A stretch of DNA of 30,730 bases from an uncultured Blautia sp. (lineage in GTDB: Bacteria; Bacillota; Clostridia; Lachnospirales; Lachnospiraceae): contig CAKRRX010000019.1 of NCBI GenBank assembly GCA_934394595.1, positions 1 to 30,730 of the forward strand, written 5' to 3'. Shown here piece after piece: positions 1-8,364 of the stretch. The notes under the pieces were generated by a model. The model had not been told where the DNA came from and did not search any database. It saw nothing but the letters and a program-made list of their open reading frames with translations. Numbering within the stretch: position 1 is the stretch's first letter; the number at the start of each line of letters is the position of its first letter. Position numbers and translations under genes: made by a program.

Positions 1-303
1 TATGCTACCGGCACTACAGGAAGAAGAATCGAAGAAGCTACCGGCCTTCATGTCCACAAATTTTTACCGGGCAGTATCGGAGGCGACAAGCAGTTTATGG
101 AGATGGTAGAGCGGCAGGATCTGGATATGGTAATTCTTTTCTACAATCCTGTTATGATAGATCCCAAGGAACCGGACATCACAGCCATTGTGAAGCGCTG
201 TGACCAGTATAATATCCCTGTGGCAACCAATATTGCCACTGCAGAGCTTCTTATTCTGGGTCTGGCACGTGGTGATCTGGATTGGAGACTGAATCTGAAA
301 TGA
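1..303 (+). CDS. mgsA: Methylglyoxal synthase family protein, 3' part only
   Basis: The gene enters from outside the window; about 100 codons remain and roughly the first 40 residues are missing, judged against the 152-residue E. coli enzyme. MgsA converts dihydroxyacetone phosphate to methylglyoxal and phosphate in the cytosol. The phosphate-binding YATGTTG stretch and the GGD motif holding the catalytic aspartate (E. coli Asp71) are present, as is a conserved NIPVATN strand. Two otherwise conserved positions differ: the site of E. coli His98 (PHDPD) reads PKEPD, and the site of Asp91 reads Asn. The fold is therefore clear, but catalytic activity is less certain. The stop codon overlaps the rsmD start (ATGA), suggesting translational coupling. 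The alternative is an MGS-like domain protein with another activity. Confidence 0.8.
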   Translation, partial: YATGTTGRRIEEATGLHVHKFLPGSIGGDKQFMEMVERQDLDMVILFYNPVMIDPKEPDITAIVKRCDQYNIPVATNIATAELLILGLARGDLDWRLNLK

Positions 304-854
304 GAGTCATCGCAGGAAAAGCAAGACGATTAAATCTGAAAACCGTGCCGGGTATGGATACACGCCCTACCACGGATCGCATCAAAGAAACTCTTTTTAA
401 TATCCTTCAGCCTGAACTTCTGGACTGTCGTTTCCTTGACCTGTTCAGCGGAAGCGGAGCCATCGGTATTGAAGCACTCAGCCGTGGAGCGTCTCAGGCT
501 GTTTTTGTTGAAAAAAATCCAAAGGCATGTACTTGCATAAGAGAAAATCTCGCATTTACAAAACTTGCAGATAGTGGTAAACTGCTGAACATGGACGTGC
601 TGCAGGCCCTTCGTTCCCTGGAAGGAAAGGGCATTTTTGATTGCATATTTATGGATCCGCCATACAATCATGAGCTGGAGAGACAGGTTCTGGAATATCT
701 TCAGGACAGCAGTATTCTAGATGAAAATACACTGATCATCATAGAGGCAGATCTGGCTACAGATTTTGGTTATGTGGAAGATCTTGGATACAGGCAGCTG
801 CGTTCCAAAGAATACAAGACCAATAAGCATATATTTTTATGCCGGGGAAAGTGA
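300..854 (+). CDS. rsmD: 16S rRNA (guanine-966-N2)-methyltransferase RsmD
   Basis: This 184-residue class I SAM-dependent methyltransferase is of usual family length. It starts with MRVIAGKARR, the typical RsmD opening, then RPTTDRIKETLFNIL. The SAM-binding motif I is DLFSGSGAIGIEAL, and the catalytic N6/N2-type motif appears as MDPPYN. It would modify G966 of 16S rRNA during 30S assembly. An in-frame ATG exists at 282, but the ATG at 300 fits the family N-terminus and overlaps the upstream stop by one ATGA; a GGAG lies about 12 bases ahead. coaD follows nine bases downstream, the same order as ylbH-ylbI in Bacillus. Confidence 0.95.
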   Translation: MRVIAGKARRLNLKTVPGMDTRPTTDRIKETLFNILQPELLDCRFLDLFSGSGAIGIEALSRGASQAVFVEKNPKACTCIRENLAFTKLADSGKLLNMDVLQALRSLEGKGIFDCIFMDPPYNHELERQVLEYLQDSSILDENTLIIIEADLATDFGYVEDLGYRQLRSKEYKTNKHIFLCRGK

Positions 855-863
855 GTAAAATAC

Positions 864-1352
864 ATGGTAATAGCTGTTTATCCGGGAAGTTTTGATCCGG
901 CCACTTATGGCCATCTGGATGTGATCAGACGTGCAAGCGTCTCTTTCGACAAAGTAATCGTGGGAGTTTTGCATAATTCTGCAAAAAGTCCGTTGTTTTC
1001 TGTGGAAGAACGTGTTAATATACTAGAAAAGGCAACAAAAGACATACCAAATGTTCAGGTAAAGGCATTTGAGGGTCTTTCTGTGAATTTTGCCAGAGAA
1101 AATCATGCACAGGTAATCGTGCGTGGGCTCCGTGCAGTGACAGATTTTGAATTTGAGTTGCAGATGGCACAGACCAACCGGGTTCTTGCCCCGGATGTTG
1201 ACACCGTGTTTCTGACGACGAGCCTGGAATATGCTTACTTAAGTTCCACCATTATGAAGGAAGTTGCTGGCTATGATGGCGATCTCAGTAAGTTTGCTCC
1301 GCTGGAAATTACCGAAGCTGTAAAGAAAAAGATGCACGATTTGAAGAAATAG
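864..1352 (+). CDS. coaD: Phosphopantetheine adenylyltransferase
   Basis: This is a 162-residue nucleotidyltransferase of the normal family length. It joins ATP and 4'-phosphopantetheine to dephospho-CoA, the penultimate step of coenzyme A synthesis. The N-terminal [16 protein letters not shown] carries the (T/H)xGH nucleotide-binding motif. [17 protein letters not shown] and the C-terminal [11 protein letters not shown] (the usual ISSTxIRE motif, here with Met-Lys) complete the signature. It lies nine bases after rsmD and 17 bases before the coiled-coil gene, so the block is probably co-transcribed. Confidence 0.96.
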   Translation: MVIAVYPGSFDPATYGHLDVIRRASVSFDKVIVGVLHNSAKSPLFSVEERVNILEKATKDIPNVQVKAFEGLSVNFARENHAQVIVRGLRAVTDFEFELQMAQTNRVLAPDVDTVFLTTSLEYAYLSSTIMKEVAGYDGDLSKFAPLEITEAVKKKMHDLKK

Positions 1353-1369
1353 AATAAGGAGAGTTTACT

Positions 1370-2005
1370 ATGAGCAGCAGAATTGAACAGATCATTGAAG
1401 AAATTGAAGAATATGTAGACAGCTGTAAATATCAGCCGCTTTCTACTACTAAGATTGTTGTAAATAAAGAAGAGATCGAAGAGCTTCTTCGTGAACTTCG
1501 CCTTAAGACTCCGGATGAAATCAAGCGTTATCAGAAGATCATCAGCAATAAAGATGCTATCCTTGAGGATGCACAGTCCAAGGCAGATGCTCTTATTGCA
1601 GATGCTCAGAATAAAGCTCAGGAGCTTGTTACTCAGCATGAGATCATGCAGAAAGCATATGCTCAGGCAAATGAGACTATTAATGCAGCGAACCGTCAGG
1701 CTCAGGAGATTCTGGATTCTGCTACACAGGATGCCAACAGCATCCGTCTCAGTGCCATTACTTATACAGATGATATGATGGCAAACATCGGATCTGTCCT
1801 TACCCAGACACTTGAGGATGCCGGCGGCAAATATAAGGGATTCATCGATGCTCTTCAGGCATGCATGGATGTGGTGAACCACAATCGTCAGGAGCTTGCT
1901 CCACAGACTGCTCAGGCAGCTGCGATTTCCGGTTCCTATCAGCCATCTGATGCAGAGCCTGCAAAGGAAGAGGATTCTCTCCTTGATGAGATCGGCGATA
2001 ACTAA
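1370..2005 (+). CDS. Coiled-coil protein, ATP-synthase-b/DivIVA-like, function unknown
   Basis: The 211-residue soluble protein has no signal peptide or membrane segment. Residues 1-50 are acidic and helical. About 55-140 is a long Ala/Gln/Glu-rich region (repeated DAQSKA, DAQNKAQ, AANRQAQEIL) that should form a coiled coil, like ATP synthase subunit b, V-type subunit H or DivIVA-type scaffolds. A second helical segment (160-185) and a disordered acidic tail end it. AAGGAGAG precedes the ATG. Its place right after coaD hints at a cell-division or envelope scaffold, but nothing in the sequence fixes a function. Its stop overlaps the end of the opposing ylbJ by four bases. Confidence 0.85.
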   Translation: MSSRIEQIIEEIEEYVDSCKYQPLSTTKIVVNKEEIEELLRELRLKTPDEIKRYQKIISNKDAILEDAQSKADALIADAQNKAQELVTQHEIMQKAYAQANETINAANRQAQEILDSATQDANSIRLSAITYTDDMMANIGSVLTQTLEDAGGKYKGFIDALQACMDVVNHNRQELAPQTAQAAAISGSYQPSDAEPAKEEDSLLDEIGDN

Positions 2006-2925
2006 TAAATAAAAAATAGGATCAAAAGTGCTGTGATCACAGCATTTATACATTTGGCAGAAGCGTACAAGGGAAAAGAAAGATCTTTTCCCAGTACGCT
2101 TTTTGTCTGCGCCAGAATGCAAAAACCGCCGAATGTACTCATGCACAAAGCCAAGAGGAAACGAAGTTCATAAGAAAAGGGTGAGTCTGCAAGTCCGTAA
2201 AGCCCTGTAGTAAGCTCTGTGAAGCCCAGAAAGACATATTTTCCTTTCGGGGAAAAAGGCCAGAAATGACGGATTCCCGCAGCTCCTACCGAAAACAGCA
2301 GGATATATCCGCCAAGCCTTGTGATTGTTTCAAATCCGTTCATAATAGCCATATCTATATTGTAACCTTCTGAACTCTCAGAGGGACTTTCCACACAGAT
2401 ACAGAAGACGTTTTTCTCTTTTTTAAAAGAGAAATAAATCCGGAAAAATATCATACAAACAAGATTTGAAGTCATAAGAAGCACAAGGACTGTGCAGATT
2501 TTTGCTTTCCCTTCCAGACAGATTCCACACACATAACTAACCAGAAATGCCGGACTGGGATTGTTGCAGAAAGTCAGCAGATAATTTGCCTCCTGACGGC
2601 TTATTTTCCCGGAATAATACAGATCTGCACAAAGCTTTGCCCCCATAGGATACCCACAAAGTAATCCCAGCAAAAATACATAGGTTCCCCCTGGGGAAAG
2701 GCCAAAAACCACCTTGAAAAAAGGAGCTATCGGATGTACAATTTTTGTAATTCCCTCTGTATGAATGAGAATTCCGGTGAGGATCATAAAAGGCAGAAGA
2801 GCAGGCATCAGCGATTCCAGCCACAGCTTTAGCCCTTTTTGTGAAGCGGATAATGCTTCCGTCGGAAAACACAACAAAAATAAAAGAAGCAGAAGTACTG
2901 CCCCTGCAGTTACTTTCTTTTTCAT
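2002..2925 (-). CDS. ylbJ: Sporulation integral membrane protein YlbJ (SpoVV-like)
   Basis: The 307-residue polytopic protein has about eight hydrophobic segments and the Gate/nucleoside-recognition look of the YlbJ family, including GGTYVFLLGLLCGYPMGAK and a following FCNNPSPAFL. In Bacillus, YlbJ (SpoVV) is a mother-cell membrane protein made under sigma-E and needed to move dipicolinic acid toward the forespore. I chose the ATG at 2925, with an AGGTG six bases ahead, over an in-frame TTG at 2952 that has no ribosome binding site. The gene is convergent with the coaD block rather than co-directional as in Bacillus. A sigma-E-like promoter is visible upstream. Confidence 0.9.
   Translation of the reverse strand: MKKKVTAGAVLLLLLFLLCFPTEALSASQKGLKLWLESLMPALLPFMILTGILIHTEGITKIVHPIAPFFKVVFGLSPGGTYVFLLGLLCGYPMGAKLCADLYYSGKISRQEANYLLTFCNNPSPAFLVSYVCGICLEGKAKICTVLVLLMTSNLVCMIFFRIYFSFKKEKNVFCICVESPSESSEGYNIDMAIMNGFETITRLGGYILLFSVGAAGIRHFWPFSPKGKYVFLGFTELTTGLYGLADSPFSYELRFLLALCMSTFGGFCILAQTKSVLGKDLSFPLYASAKCINAVITALLILFFIY
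2026..2047. terminator. Palindromic hairpin at the convergent gene ends, possible weak bidirectional terminator
   Basis: TGCTGTGATCACAGCA (2029-2044) is a perfect 16-base palindrome, extended by a G-U and two A-T pairs on the plus strand. It lies inside the last codons of ylbJ and about 20 bases past the stop of the opposing coiled-coil gene. T-rich sequence follows on both strands (TTTATA on plus, CTTTTGATCC then a T run on minus), but neither U-tract is strong. Confidence 0.3.
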
Positions 2926-2950
2926 AGCAGCACCTGCTCTTTTTTTGTAC

Positions 2951-2979
2951 AATATATGGCAGTTTACAAGGGGAAATGA
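2951..2979 (-). promoter_or_regulatory. Candidate sigma-E promoter for ylbJ
   Basis: Read on the minus strand, TCATTTC (2979-2973) is followed by 14 bases and then CATATATT (2958-2951). The sigma-E consensus as I recall it from Bacillus is about KMATATT-N14/15-CATACAHT, so the -10 differs at one position and the -35 at two. A start about seven bases downstream would leave a leader of roughly 20 bases before the ATG at 2925. Known sigma-E control of ylbJ supports the reading; AT-rich sequence makes chance matches possible. Confidence 0.4.
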
Positions 2980-3009
2980 ATAAAAAATAATCTGGAGGAA
3001 TTATCCCAT

Positions 3010-4461
3010 ATGTCAGTATTAGAAAATTATGAATCTTACAAGGTTTTCCATTATTTTGAAGAACTTTGCCAAATCCCTCACGGATCTGGAAATACCAGGC
3101 AGATCAGTGATTATCTGGTGAACTTTGCCATCAGTCATGGTTTTTCGTATGTGCAGGATGACAGCAATAATGTTGTGATTTATAAACCTGCAACACCTGG
3201 CTATGAAAATGCTCCCACAGTGATCTTACAGGGACATATGGATATGGTATGCGAAAAGCGTCCGGATGTGGAACACGATTTTTTCAAAGATGGATTGAAG
3301 CTTCTGGTACGGGATGGTTACCTGTCTGCTGATGGAACTACTCTTGGGGGAGATGACGGAATTGCACTTGCCTACGCCCTTGCTGTTTTGGACAGTCATG
3401 ATCTGCCACACCCGGCTTTGGAAGTTCTGTTTACTGTGGATGAAGAAATTGGTCTTCTGGGAGCGGAAAGCTTCGATTGCAGCGTATTAAAAGGCAGACG
3501 AATGATCAATCTGGACTCTGAAAAGGAGGGCTGTCTGTTGACTGGCTGTGCAGGCGGTCTTTCCGGAAATTCTTATCTTCCGGTTCAGCGGGTTGGAGCT
3601 TCCGGCAGGGTTGTGTCCATTCGGATCAATGGGCTTACAGGCGGACATTCCGGTGCTGAAATAGACAAAAACCGGGCAAATGCCAATCATCTTATGGGGC
3701 GGCTGCTGTTTGAATTATGCAATTACAGTGGATATGCACTGGCAGAGCTGGAAGGCGGTCAAAAAGACAATGCCATCACAAGGGAATGCACTGCCACAGT
3801 TCTTTCCCTTCCGGAAGAAGTAGAGAATATTTATGAGTTTGCACATATTCTGGAACAGGATTTGCGCAGAGAATATGCCGGTTCCGATGAAGAAATCACC
3901 ATTTCTGTCACTGATGAAGGAGAGGCTGACCGGATGGTCCTTCGTCCCACAAGCCAGGAAAAAGTGTTGTTTTTTCTTATGAATCTTCCTTATGGAGTGC
4001 AGAAAATGAGCAGCACTATTTCAGGACTGGTGGAGACCTCCTGTAATCCAGGAATTCTTAAATTAACAGAAGATCAGCTTTATATGGTAACCAGTGTACG
4101 AAGCTCTGTACTCACCGCCCGGAACGCCCTTTCCCGTCAGATCATGTATCTCACAGAATTTCTAGGCGGAGAATATCTGATAGACGGAGTATATCCGGCA
4201 TGGGAATACCGTAAGGATTCTCCTCTTCGGGATAAAATGATTGCGGTATATGAAAGTATGTATCACACCAAGCCCCTGGTAACAGTGATTCATGCAGGTC
4301 TGGAATGCGGTCTTTTTTATGAGAAAATGGAAGATCTGGACTGTATTTCCATAGGACCCAATATGGAAAAAATCCATACCTCCGAGGAACGTCTGGAGCT
4401 GGCGTCTGTAAAGCGGGTATGGAACTACCTTACAGAAGTACTGAAAATGTTGAAAGATTAA
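3010..4461 (+). CDS. pepD: Aminoacyl-histidine dipeptidase (peptidase D, M20 family)
   Basis: This is a 483-residue cytosolic metallo-dipeptidase, matching the usual length of PepD/carnosinase-type M20C enzymes that split Xaa-His and other dipeptides. Metal and catalytic motifs are all visible: GHMDMV (His76, Asp78), GGDDG (Asp115/116), the general base pair DEEIG (Glu145/146), NLDSE (Asp169), and IHTSEE with the last metal His near 456. The dimerisation domain lies between the halves and includes TGGHSG. GGAGG lies about 12 bases before the ATG. It is divergent from ylbJ, with only 84 bases between the two start codons. Confidence 0.94.
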   Translation: MSVLENYESYKVFHYFEELCQIPHGSGNTRQISDYLVNFAISHGFSYVQDDSNNVVIYKPATPGYENAPTVILQGHMDMVCEKRPDVEHDFFKDGLKLLVRDGYLSADGTTLGGDDGIALAYALAVLDSHDLPHPALEVLFTVDEEIGLLGAESFDCSVLKGRRMINLDSEKEGCLLTGCAGGLSGNSYLPVQRVGASGRVVSIRINGLTGGHSGAEIDKNRANANHLMGRLLFELCNYSGYALAELEGGQKDNAITRECTATVLSLPEEVENIYEFAHILEQDLRREYAGSDEEITISVTDEGEADRMVLRPTSQEKVLFFLMNLPYGVQKMSSTISGLVETSCNPGILKLTEDQLYMVTSVRSSVLTARNALSRQIMYLTEFLGGEYLIDGVYPAWEYRKDSPLRDKMIAVYESMYHTKPLVTVIHAGLECGLFYEKMEDLDCISIGPNMEKIHTSEERLELASVKRVWNYLTEVLKMLKD

Positions 4462-4565
4462 AATAATTTTGCAGTTCTAAATTTTCCACTTCTTCATATA
4501 TTATTTGAGGATAAAAAGGAACCTGCTGTTTTTTATGGGAAATTTACGCCATAGGGGGGGATGCC

Positions 4566-5399
4566 ATGAGGAACAGGCAGAAAAACCAGGTGATTTTTCT
4601 TGTTTTTCTTCTACTCCTTAATTTTTTGCTTCAGGAAATGCTCTTATACAGGAGCAGAGCTTCTATTCTGAAAGAAAATACTTGTATGAGCATCAGCTTT
4701 CGGGAGCAGAAACTATCCCAGGATCTTTATGAAGCTTTGCAAAAAGCTTCTGCAAAAGGAGAGGAATTTGCTGATCTTCTTACTACTACCATGCTGCAGG
4801 GCAGTTTTTATCCTGAAAGAATATCTGCAGATTCAGATCCTTACGTCCATTTTAAGTCAGGAGAATATGCTTTTCTGAAAAAATGTTATCAGGCAATATG
4901 GGGGGATCTGGAAGTATTTCCTATACCGGACAGAAATCTGACAAATGCTACAGAATCCTTTTATTATACGGACACCTTTGGTTCTTCCAGAAATTTTGGA
5001 GGAACCCGTGTCCACGAAGGCTGTGACATTTTTGGCCAGAAAAATATTTCCGGCTTTTATCCGGTGATTTCCATGACAGCAGGAACTGTGGAAAAAGTAG
5101 GCTGGCTTCCTCTGGGCGGATATCGGATTGGAATCCGTGGACCTCATGGAGGCTATTTTTACTATGCCCATCTCTCTGAGTATGAGAAAGAATTTCGGGA
5201 AGGAGATTCTGTCTGTGCAGGCGAGATTCTGGGATATATGGGAAATACCGGCTACGGAGATGAGGGAACAACCGGGAAATTTCCTGTACATCTGCATCTT
5301 GGAATTTATATTATTTCCCCGGATAACAGGGAAGTAAGTGTAAATCCTTACTACATCCTACAGGCTATGGAGAAAAAATTAAGAAAGTACGCATATTGA
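4566..5399 (+). CDS. Membrane-anchored M23 (LytM-type) peptidase
   Basis: The 277-residue protein starts with a basic N-terminus and one hydrophobic segment (about 8-30) that probably anchors it outside the membrane. Residues 40-120 form a linker, partly helical. The M23 domain (about 140-265) has the zinc motif HEGCD, the catalytic-site YAHLSEY and the final HLH triad, so all metal ligands seem intact. Such enzymes cut peptidoglycan cross-bridges; some take part in sporulation (SpoIIQ type), which cannot be decided here. A G-run (AGGGGGGG) directly upstream serves as the ribosome binding site. The 104-base gap before it holds no clear sigma-A promoter. Confidence 0.88.
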   Translation: MRNRQKNQVIFLVFLLLLNFLLQEMLLYRSRASILKENTCMSISFREQKLSQDLYEALQKASAKGEEFADLLTTTMLQGSFYPERISADSDPYVHFKSGEYAFLKKCYQAIWGDLEVFPIPDRNLTNATESFYYTDTFGSSRNFGGTRVHEGCDIFGQKNISGFYPVISMTAGTVEKVGWLPLGGYRIGIRGPHGGYFYYAHLSEYEKEFREGDSVCAGEILGYMGNTGYGDEGTTGKFPVHLHLGIYIISPDNREVSVNPYYILQAMEKKLRKYAY

Positions 5400-5420
5400 T
5401 GAGAAATTTTTCGGAATTTA

Positions 5421-5429
5421 TGTTATAAT
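5421..5429 (+). promoter_or_regulatory. Extended -10 promoter for the alarmone synthetase gene
   Basis: TGTTATAAT reads as an extended -10 (TGN followed by a perfect TATAAT at 5424-5429). No good -35 sits 16-18 bases upstream, as expected for this promoter class. Transcription starting near 5436 would give a leader of about 60 bases, with AAGGAG at 5484-5489 before the ATG at 5498. Confidence 0.65.
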
Positions 5430-5497
5430 AAAAAAACATATGGGCGAACTTCCTGTCAAGAGACTATTTTCGTCTGTATCTGTAAGGAGCGAGTAAT

Positions 5498-6343
5498 ATG
5501 GAAATACAATTATGGAGAAGCATCTTATGCCCCTACGAGTTGGCAGTCAAAGAACTGATTGTTAAATTCGAACATATTATCAGCGAACATCGGGAAAATG
5601 ATCTGTATTCTCCCATCGAGCAGGTCTGTGGACGTGTGAAAAGCGTATCCAGCATCCTTGAGAAAATGCAGCGCAAGCACATTCCTATGGAGCGAATGGA
5701 AGAAGATGTGGAAGATATTGCAGGAATCCGCATTATCTGTCAGTTTGAAGAGGATATCGAGACTGTTGCATCTATTATTCAGAACCGCGCTGATATGACC
5801 ATCAAAAGCGAAAAGAATTACCTGAAGCATGTGAAACAAAGTGGTTACAGAAGTTATCACCTGATCATTTATTATACAGTAGAAACTATCCATGGCCCCA
5901 AGAAACTGCAGGCGGAGATTCAGATCCGTACTATGGCAATGAATTTCTGGGCGACCATCGAGCATTCTCTTCAGTACAAGTACAAGGGGGATATGCCTCC
6001 TCACGTAGCAGAGCGTCTGACCAATTCCTCTGATGCAATCATTGCACTGGATCGGGAGATGTCTTCTGTACGAAATGAAATCATGGATGCACAGAATTCT
6101 TCTCAGATGCAGTCTAATCTGGTGAAGGATATCCTGAATAATATCGAAAATCTGTACCGCGTATCCAGTGAAAGGGAAGTGGTTAAGATACAGGCTGAGT
6201 TTTTACGTGTATTTCATACTAAGGATCTTCAGCAGCTTGAGCGTTTCCACAGACAGCTTGATATCATTGCCGAGGGCTATCGGGCACAGGCAGTTTATCA
6301 TGATATCGGGCATCAGCAGCCTGGAAAGGGCTGCATTTCCTGA
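5498..6343 (+). CDS. Small alarmone synthetase, GTP pyrophosphokinase family (YjbM/RelQ-like)
   Basis: The 281-residue protein has only the RelA/SpoT synthetase domain: no HD hydrolase, TGS or ACT domain. It transfers pyrophosphate from ATP to GDP/GTP to make (p)ppGpp. Visible motifs are the basic RVKSVSSILEKMQRK loop (46-60), DIAGIR (73-78, with the magnesium-binding Asp), SGYRSYH (115-121) and EIQIRTMAMNFWATIEH (140-156, with the catalytic Glu). It is about 70 residues longer than Bacillus YjbM; the additional C-terminal helical segment (about 210-281) is of unknown role. It has its own promoter and seems monocistronic, so it probably acts as a stress-responsive synthetase. Confidence 0.92.
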   Translation: MEIQLWRSILCPYELAVKELIVKFEHIISEHRENDLYSPIEQVCGRVKSVSSILEKMQRKHIPMERMEEDVEDIAGIRIICQFEEDIETVASIIQNRADMTIKSEKNYLKHVKQSGYRSYHLIIYYTVETIHGPKKLQAEIQIRTMAMNFWATIEHSLQYKYKGDMPPHVAERLTNSSDAIIALDREMSSVRNEIMDAQNSSQMQSNLVKDILNNIENLYRVSSEREVVKIQAEFLRVFHTKDLQQLERFHRQLDIIAEGYRAQAVYHDIGHQQPGKGCIS

Positions 6344-6452
6344 ATCATTACATAAGAATACCGGAAGTTTCCTGTTTTCAGATGACAGGCGGCTTAGCCG
6401 GACATGACCGTTTATACGGACATCACTATAAAAAAGCACAGAAAGGTAATAA

Positions 6453-8354
6453 ATGTATCAGTTTTTACCGGTAACAAACGAAGATATGAAAGCCAGAGGC
6501 TGGGGGCAGGTTGATTTTGTATATGTCACAGGAGATGCCTATGTAGACCATTCCTCTTTTGGAAGTGCGATCATCAGCCGCCTTTTGGAAAGCCATGGAT
6601 ACAAAGTGGGAATCATCCCCCAGCCTGACTGGCGCAAAAAAGAGAGTATTACCGTATTCGGGGAGCCGCGTCTTGGCTTTCTGGTAAGCGCGGGAAACAT
6701 GGATTCCATGGTGAATCACTACACAGTGGCAAAAAAGCACCGCCAGAAGGATTCCTATTCTCCAGGCGGCAAAATGGGTCTTCGGCCGGATCGTGCTGTG
6801 ATCGTATACAGCAATCTAATCCGTCAGACCTACAAAAAATCACCAGTGATTCTGGGCGGCATAGAAGCCAGCCTACGTAGAATGGCCCATTATGATTACT
6901 GGGAAAACAAGGTAAAACACAGTGTCCTTATGGATTCCGGTGCAGACCTTATTTCCTATGGAATGGGAGAGCATTCCATCATTGAGATTGCAGATGCCCT
7001 GGACAGCGGGATTCCGGTAGAGGAAATCACCTATGTGGCAGGGACTGTATACAAATGTAAGGATTTGTCCCGGACTTATGAGCCAATCCTGCTCCCGTCC
7101 TTTGACGAGGTGAAAGAGGACAAGGCAGCCTATGCCAGAAGCTTTGCCATTCAGTACCAGAATACAGACCCGTTTACAGCCAAGGCCATGGCAGAATCTT
7201 ATGGGAACAAAGGGTATATCATCCAGAATCCCCCGGCGCTTCCTCTTTCCCAGGAAGAAATGGATGATGTGTATGATCTTCCCTATACCGGGCAGTATCA
7301 TCCCATGTATGAAAAGGAAGGCGGAATTCCGGCCCTTGAAGAAATTAAATTCAGCCTTACCAGCAACCGTGGCTGCTTTGGAAGCTGCAGTTTTTGTGCC
7401 CTTACCTTCCATCAGGGCAGGATTTTGCAGACCAGAAGCCATGAATCTATCATAAAAGAAGCTGTGCATATGACCCAGGATAAGGATTTCAAAGGTTATA
7501 TCCACGATGTAGGAGGCCCTACAGCAAACTTCAGGCAGCCTTCCTGTCAAAAGCAGCTGACAAAAGGGGTTTGTAAAAATCGGCATTGCCTATTTCCCAC
7601 ACCCTGCAAAAACCTTACTGCAGACCATAAGGATTATGTTACACTTCTTCGTAAACTCAGGGAGCTTCCCAGGGTCAAAAAGGTTTTTGTCCGTTCCGGA
7701 GTGCGGTTTGACTATGTTCTGGCAGATCCTGACCGTACTTTTCTTAATGAACTTGCACGTTATCATGTAAGCGGCCAGCTTCGGGTGGCACCGGAGCATG
7801 TTTCCGATCAGGTACTGAAATATATGGGAAAGCCTTCCCATGATGTCTATGAAAAATTTCTGAGGGAATTTGAAAAGGCCACAAAAAAAGCAGGTCTGCA
7901 GCAGTTTGCTGTGCCATATTTTATGTCTTCTCATCCGGGCTGTACCATAAAAGAGGCAGTAAAGCTTGCGGAATACGTGCGGGATCTGGGCTTTACCCCG
8001 GAACAGGTGCAGGATTTTTATCCTACCCCATCCACCTTGTCTACCTGTATGTACTATACGGGAATCCATCCTCTTACAGGAGAGAAGGTTTATGTTCCCA
8101 AAAGTGCCCATGAAAAGGCCATCCAGAGGGCACTTATGCAGTATAAAAATCCGGCAAACCGTGAGCTGGTTCTGGAGGGACTGCGCATGGCTGGCCGTAT
8201 GGATCTTGTAGGATATGGTGAAAAATGCCTGATCCGTCCGTTACGAGAAAACCATAATGGATCGCGTACCCAGGGTATTACCCAGACAGACCATAAAAAA
8301 TCACCCAAAAAGAAAACCATCCGCAATACACACAACAGAAAAAAGCAGAAATAG
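6453..8354 (+). CDS. ygiQ: YgiQ family radical SAM protein
   Basis: The 633-residue protein begins with an N-terminal Rossmann-like region typical of YgiQ (FVYVTGDAYVDHSSFG, KVGIIPQPDW). A radical SAM domain follows with the 4Fe-4S motif CFGSCSFC (Cys308, Cys312, Cys315), then the family C-terminal domain (FYPTPSTLSTCMYYTG) and a very basic tail. A second cysteine cluster around CKNRHCLFPTPC may hold another metal site. The reaction of YgiQ proteins is not established. AGAAAGG precedes the ATG. The 109 bases upstream contain a TATAAA at 6427-6432 but no convincing -35. Confidence 0.93.
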   Translation: MYQFLPVTNEDMKARGWGQVDFVYVTGDAYVDHSSFGSAIISRLLESHGYKVGIIPQPDWRKKESITVFGEPRLGFLVSAGNMDSMVNHYTVAKKHRQKDSYSPGGKMGLRPDRAVIVYSNLIRQTYKKSPVILGGIEASLRRMAHYDYWENKVKHSVLMDSGADLISYGMGEHSIIEIADALDSGIPVEEITYVAGTVYKCKDLSRTYEPILLPSFDEVKEDKAAYARSFAIQYQNTDPFTAKAMAESYGNKGYIIQNPPALPLSQEEMDDVYDLPYTGQYHPMYEKEGGIPALEEIKFSLTSNRGCFGSCSFCALTFHQGRILQTRSHESIIKEAVHMTQDKDFKGYIHDVGGPTANFRQPSCQKQLTKGVCKNRHCLFPTPCKNLTADHKDYVTLLRKLRELPRVKKVFVRSGVRFDYVLADPDRTFLNELARYHVSGQLRVAPEHVSDQVLKYMGKPSHDVYEKFLREFEKATKKAGLQQFAVPYFMSSHPGCTIKEAVKLAEYVRDLGFTPEQVQDFYPTPSTLSTCMYYTGIHPLTGEKVYVPKSAHEKAIQRALMQYKNPANRELVLEGLRMAGRMDLVGYGEKCLIRPLRENHNGSRTQGITQTDHKKSPKKKTIRNTHNRKKQK

Positions 8355-8364
8355 GAGTGTTTTC

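Noticed and set aside
2029..2044. Perfect palindrome with TGTGA/TCACA halves, resembling a CRP-type operator
   Set aside because: The halves touch without the six-base spacer of CRP sites, and the palindrome lies at the 3' end of two genes inside ylbJ coding sequence.
1271..2146. Long open frame on the minus strand opposite coaD and the coiled-coil gene
   Set aside because: Its translation has no family features, and it lies antisense to two well-supported genes; the regular codon pattern of the sense gene explains it.
2963..2991. TTTACA-N17-AATAAT as a promoter for pepD
   Set aside because: The start point would fall in the pepD ribosome binding site (2994-2998), leaving no usable leader.
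4495..4502. CATATATT before the M23 gene as a sigma-E -10
   Set aside because: No matching -35 lies 13-15 bases upstream, unlike the case at ylbJ.
6873..7586. 237-codon minus-strand frame inside ygiQ
   Set aside because: The sense strand encodes a complete YgiQ protein including its iron-sulfur motif; the antisense frame has no ribosome binding site or recognisable domain.
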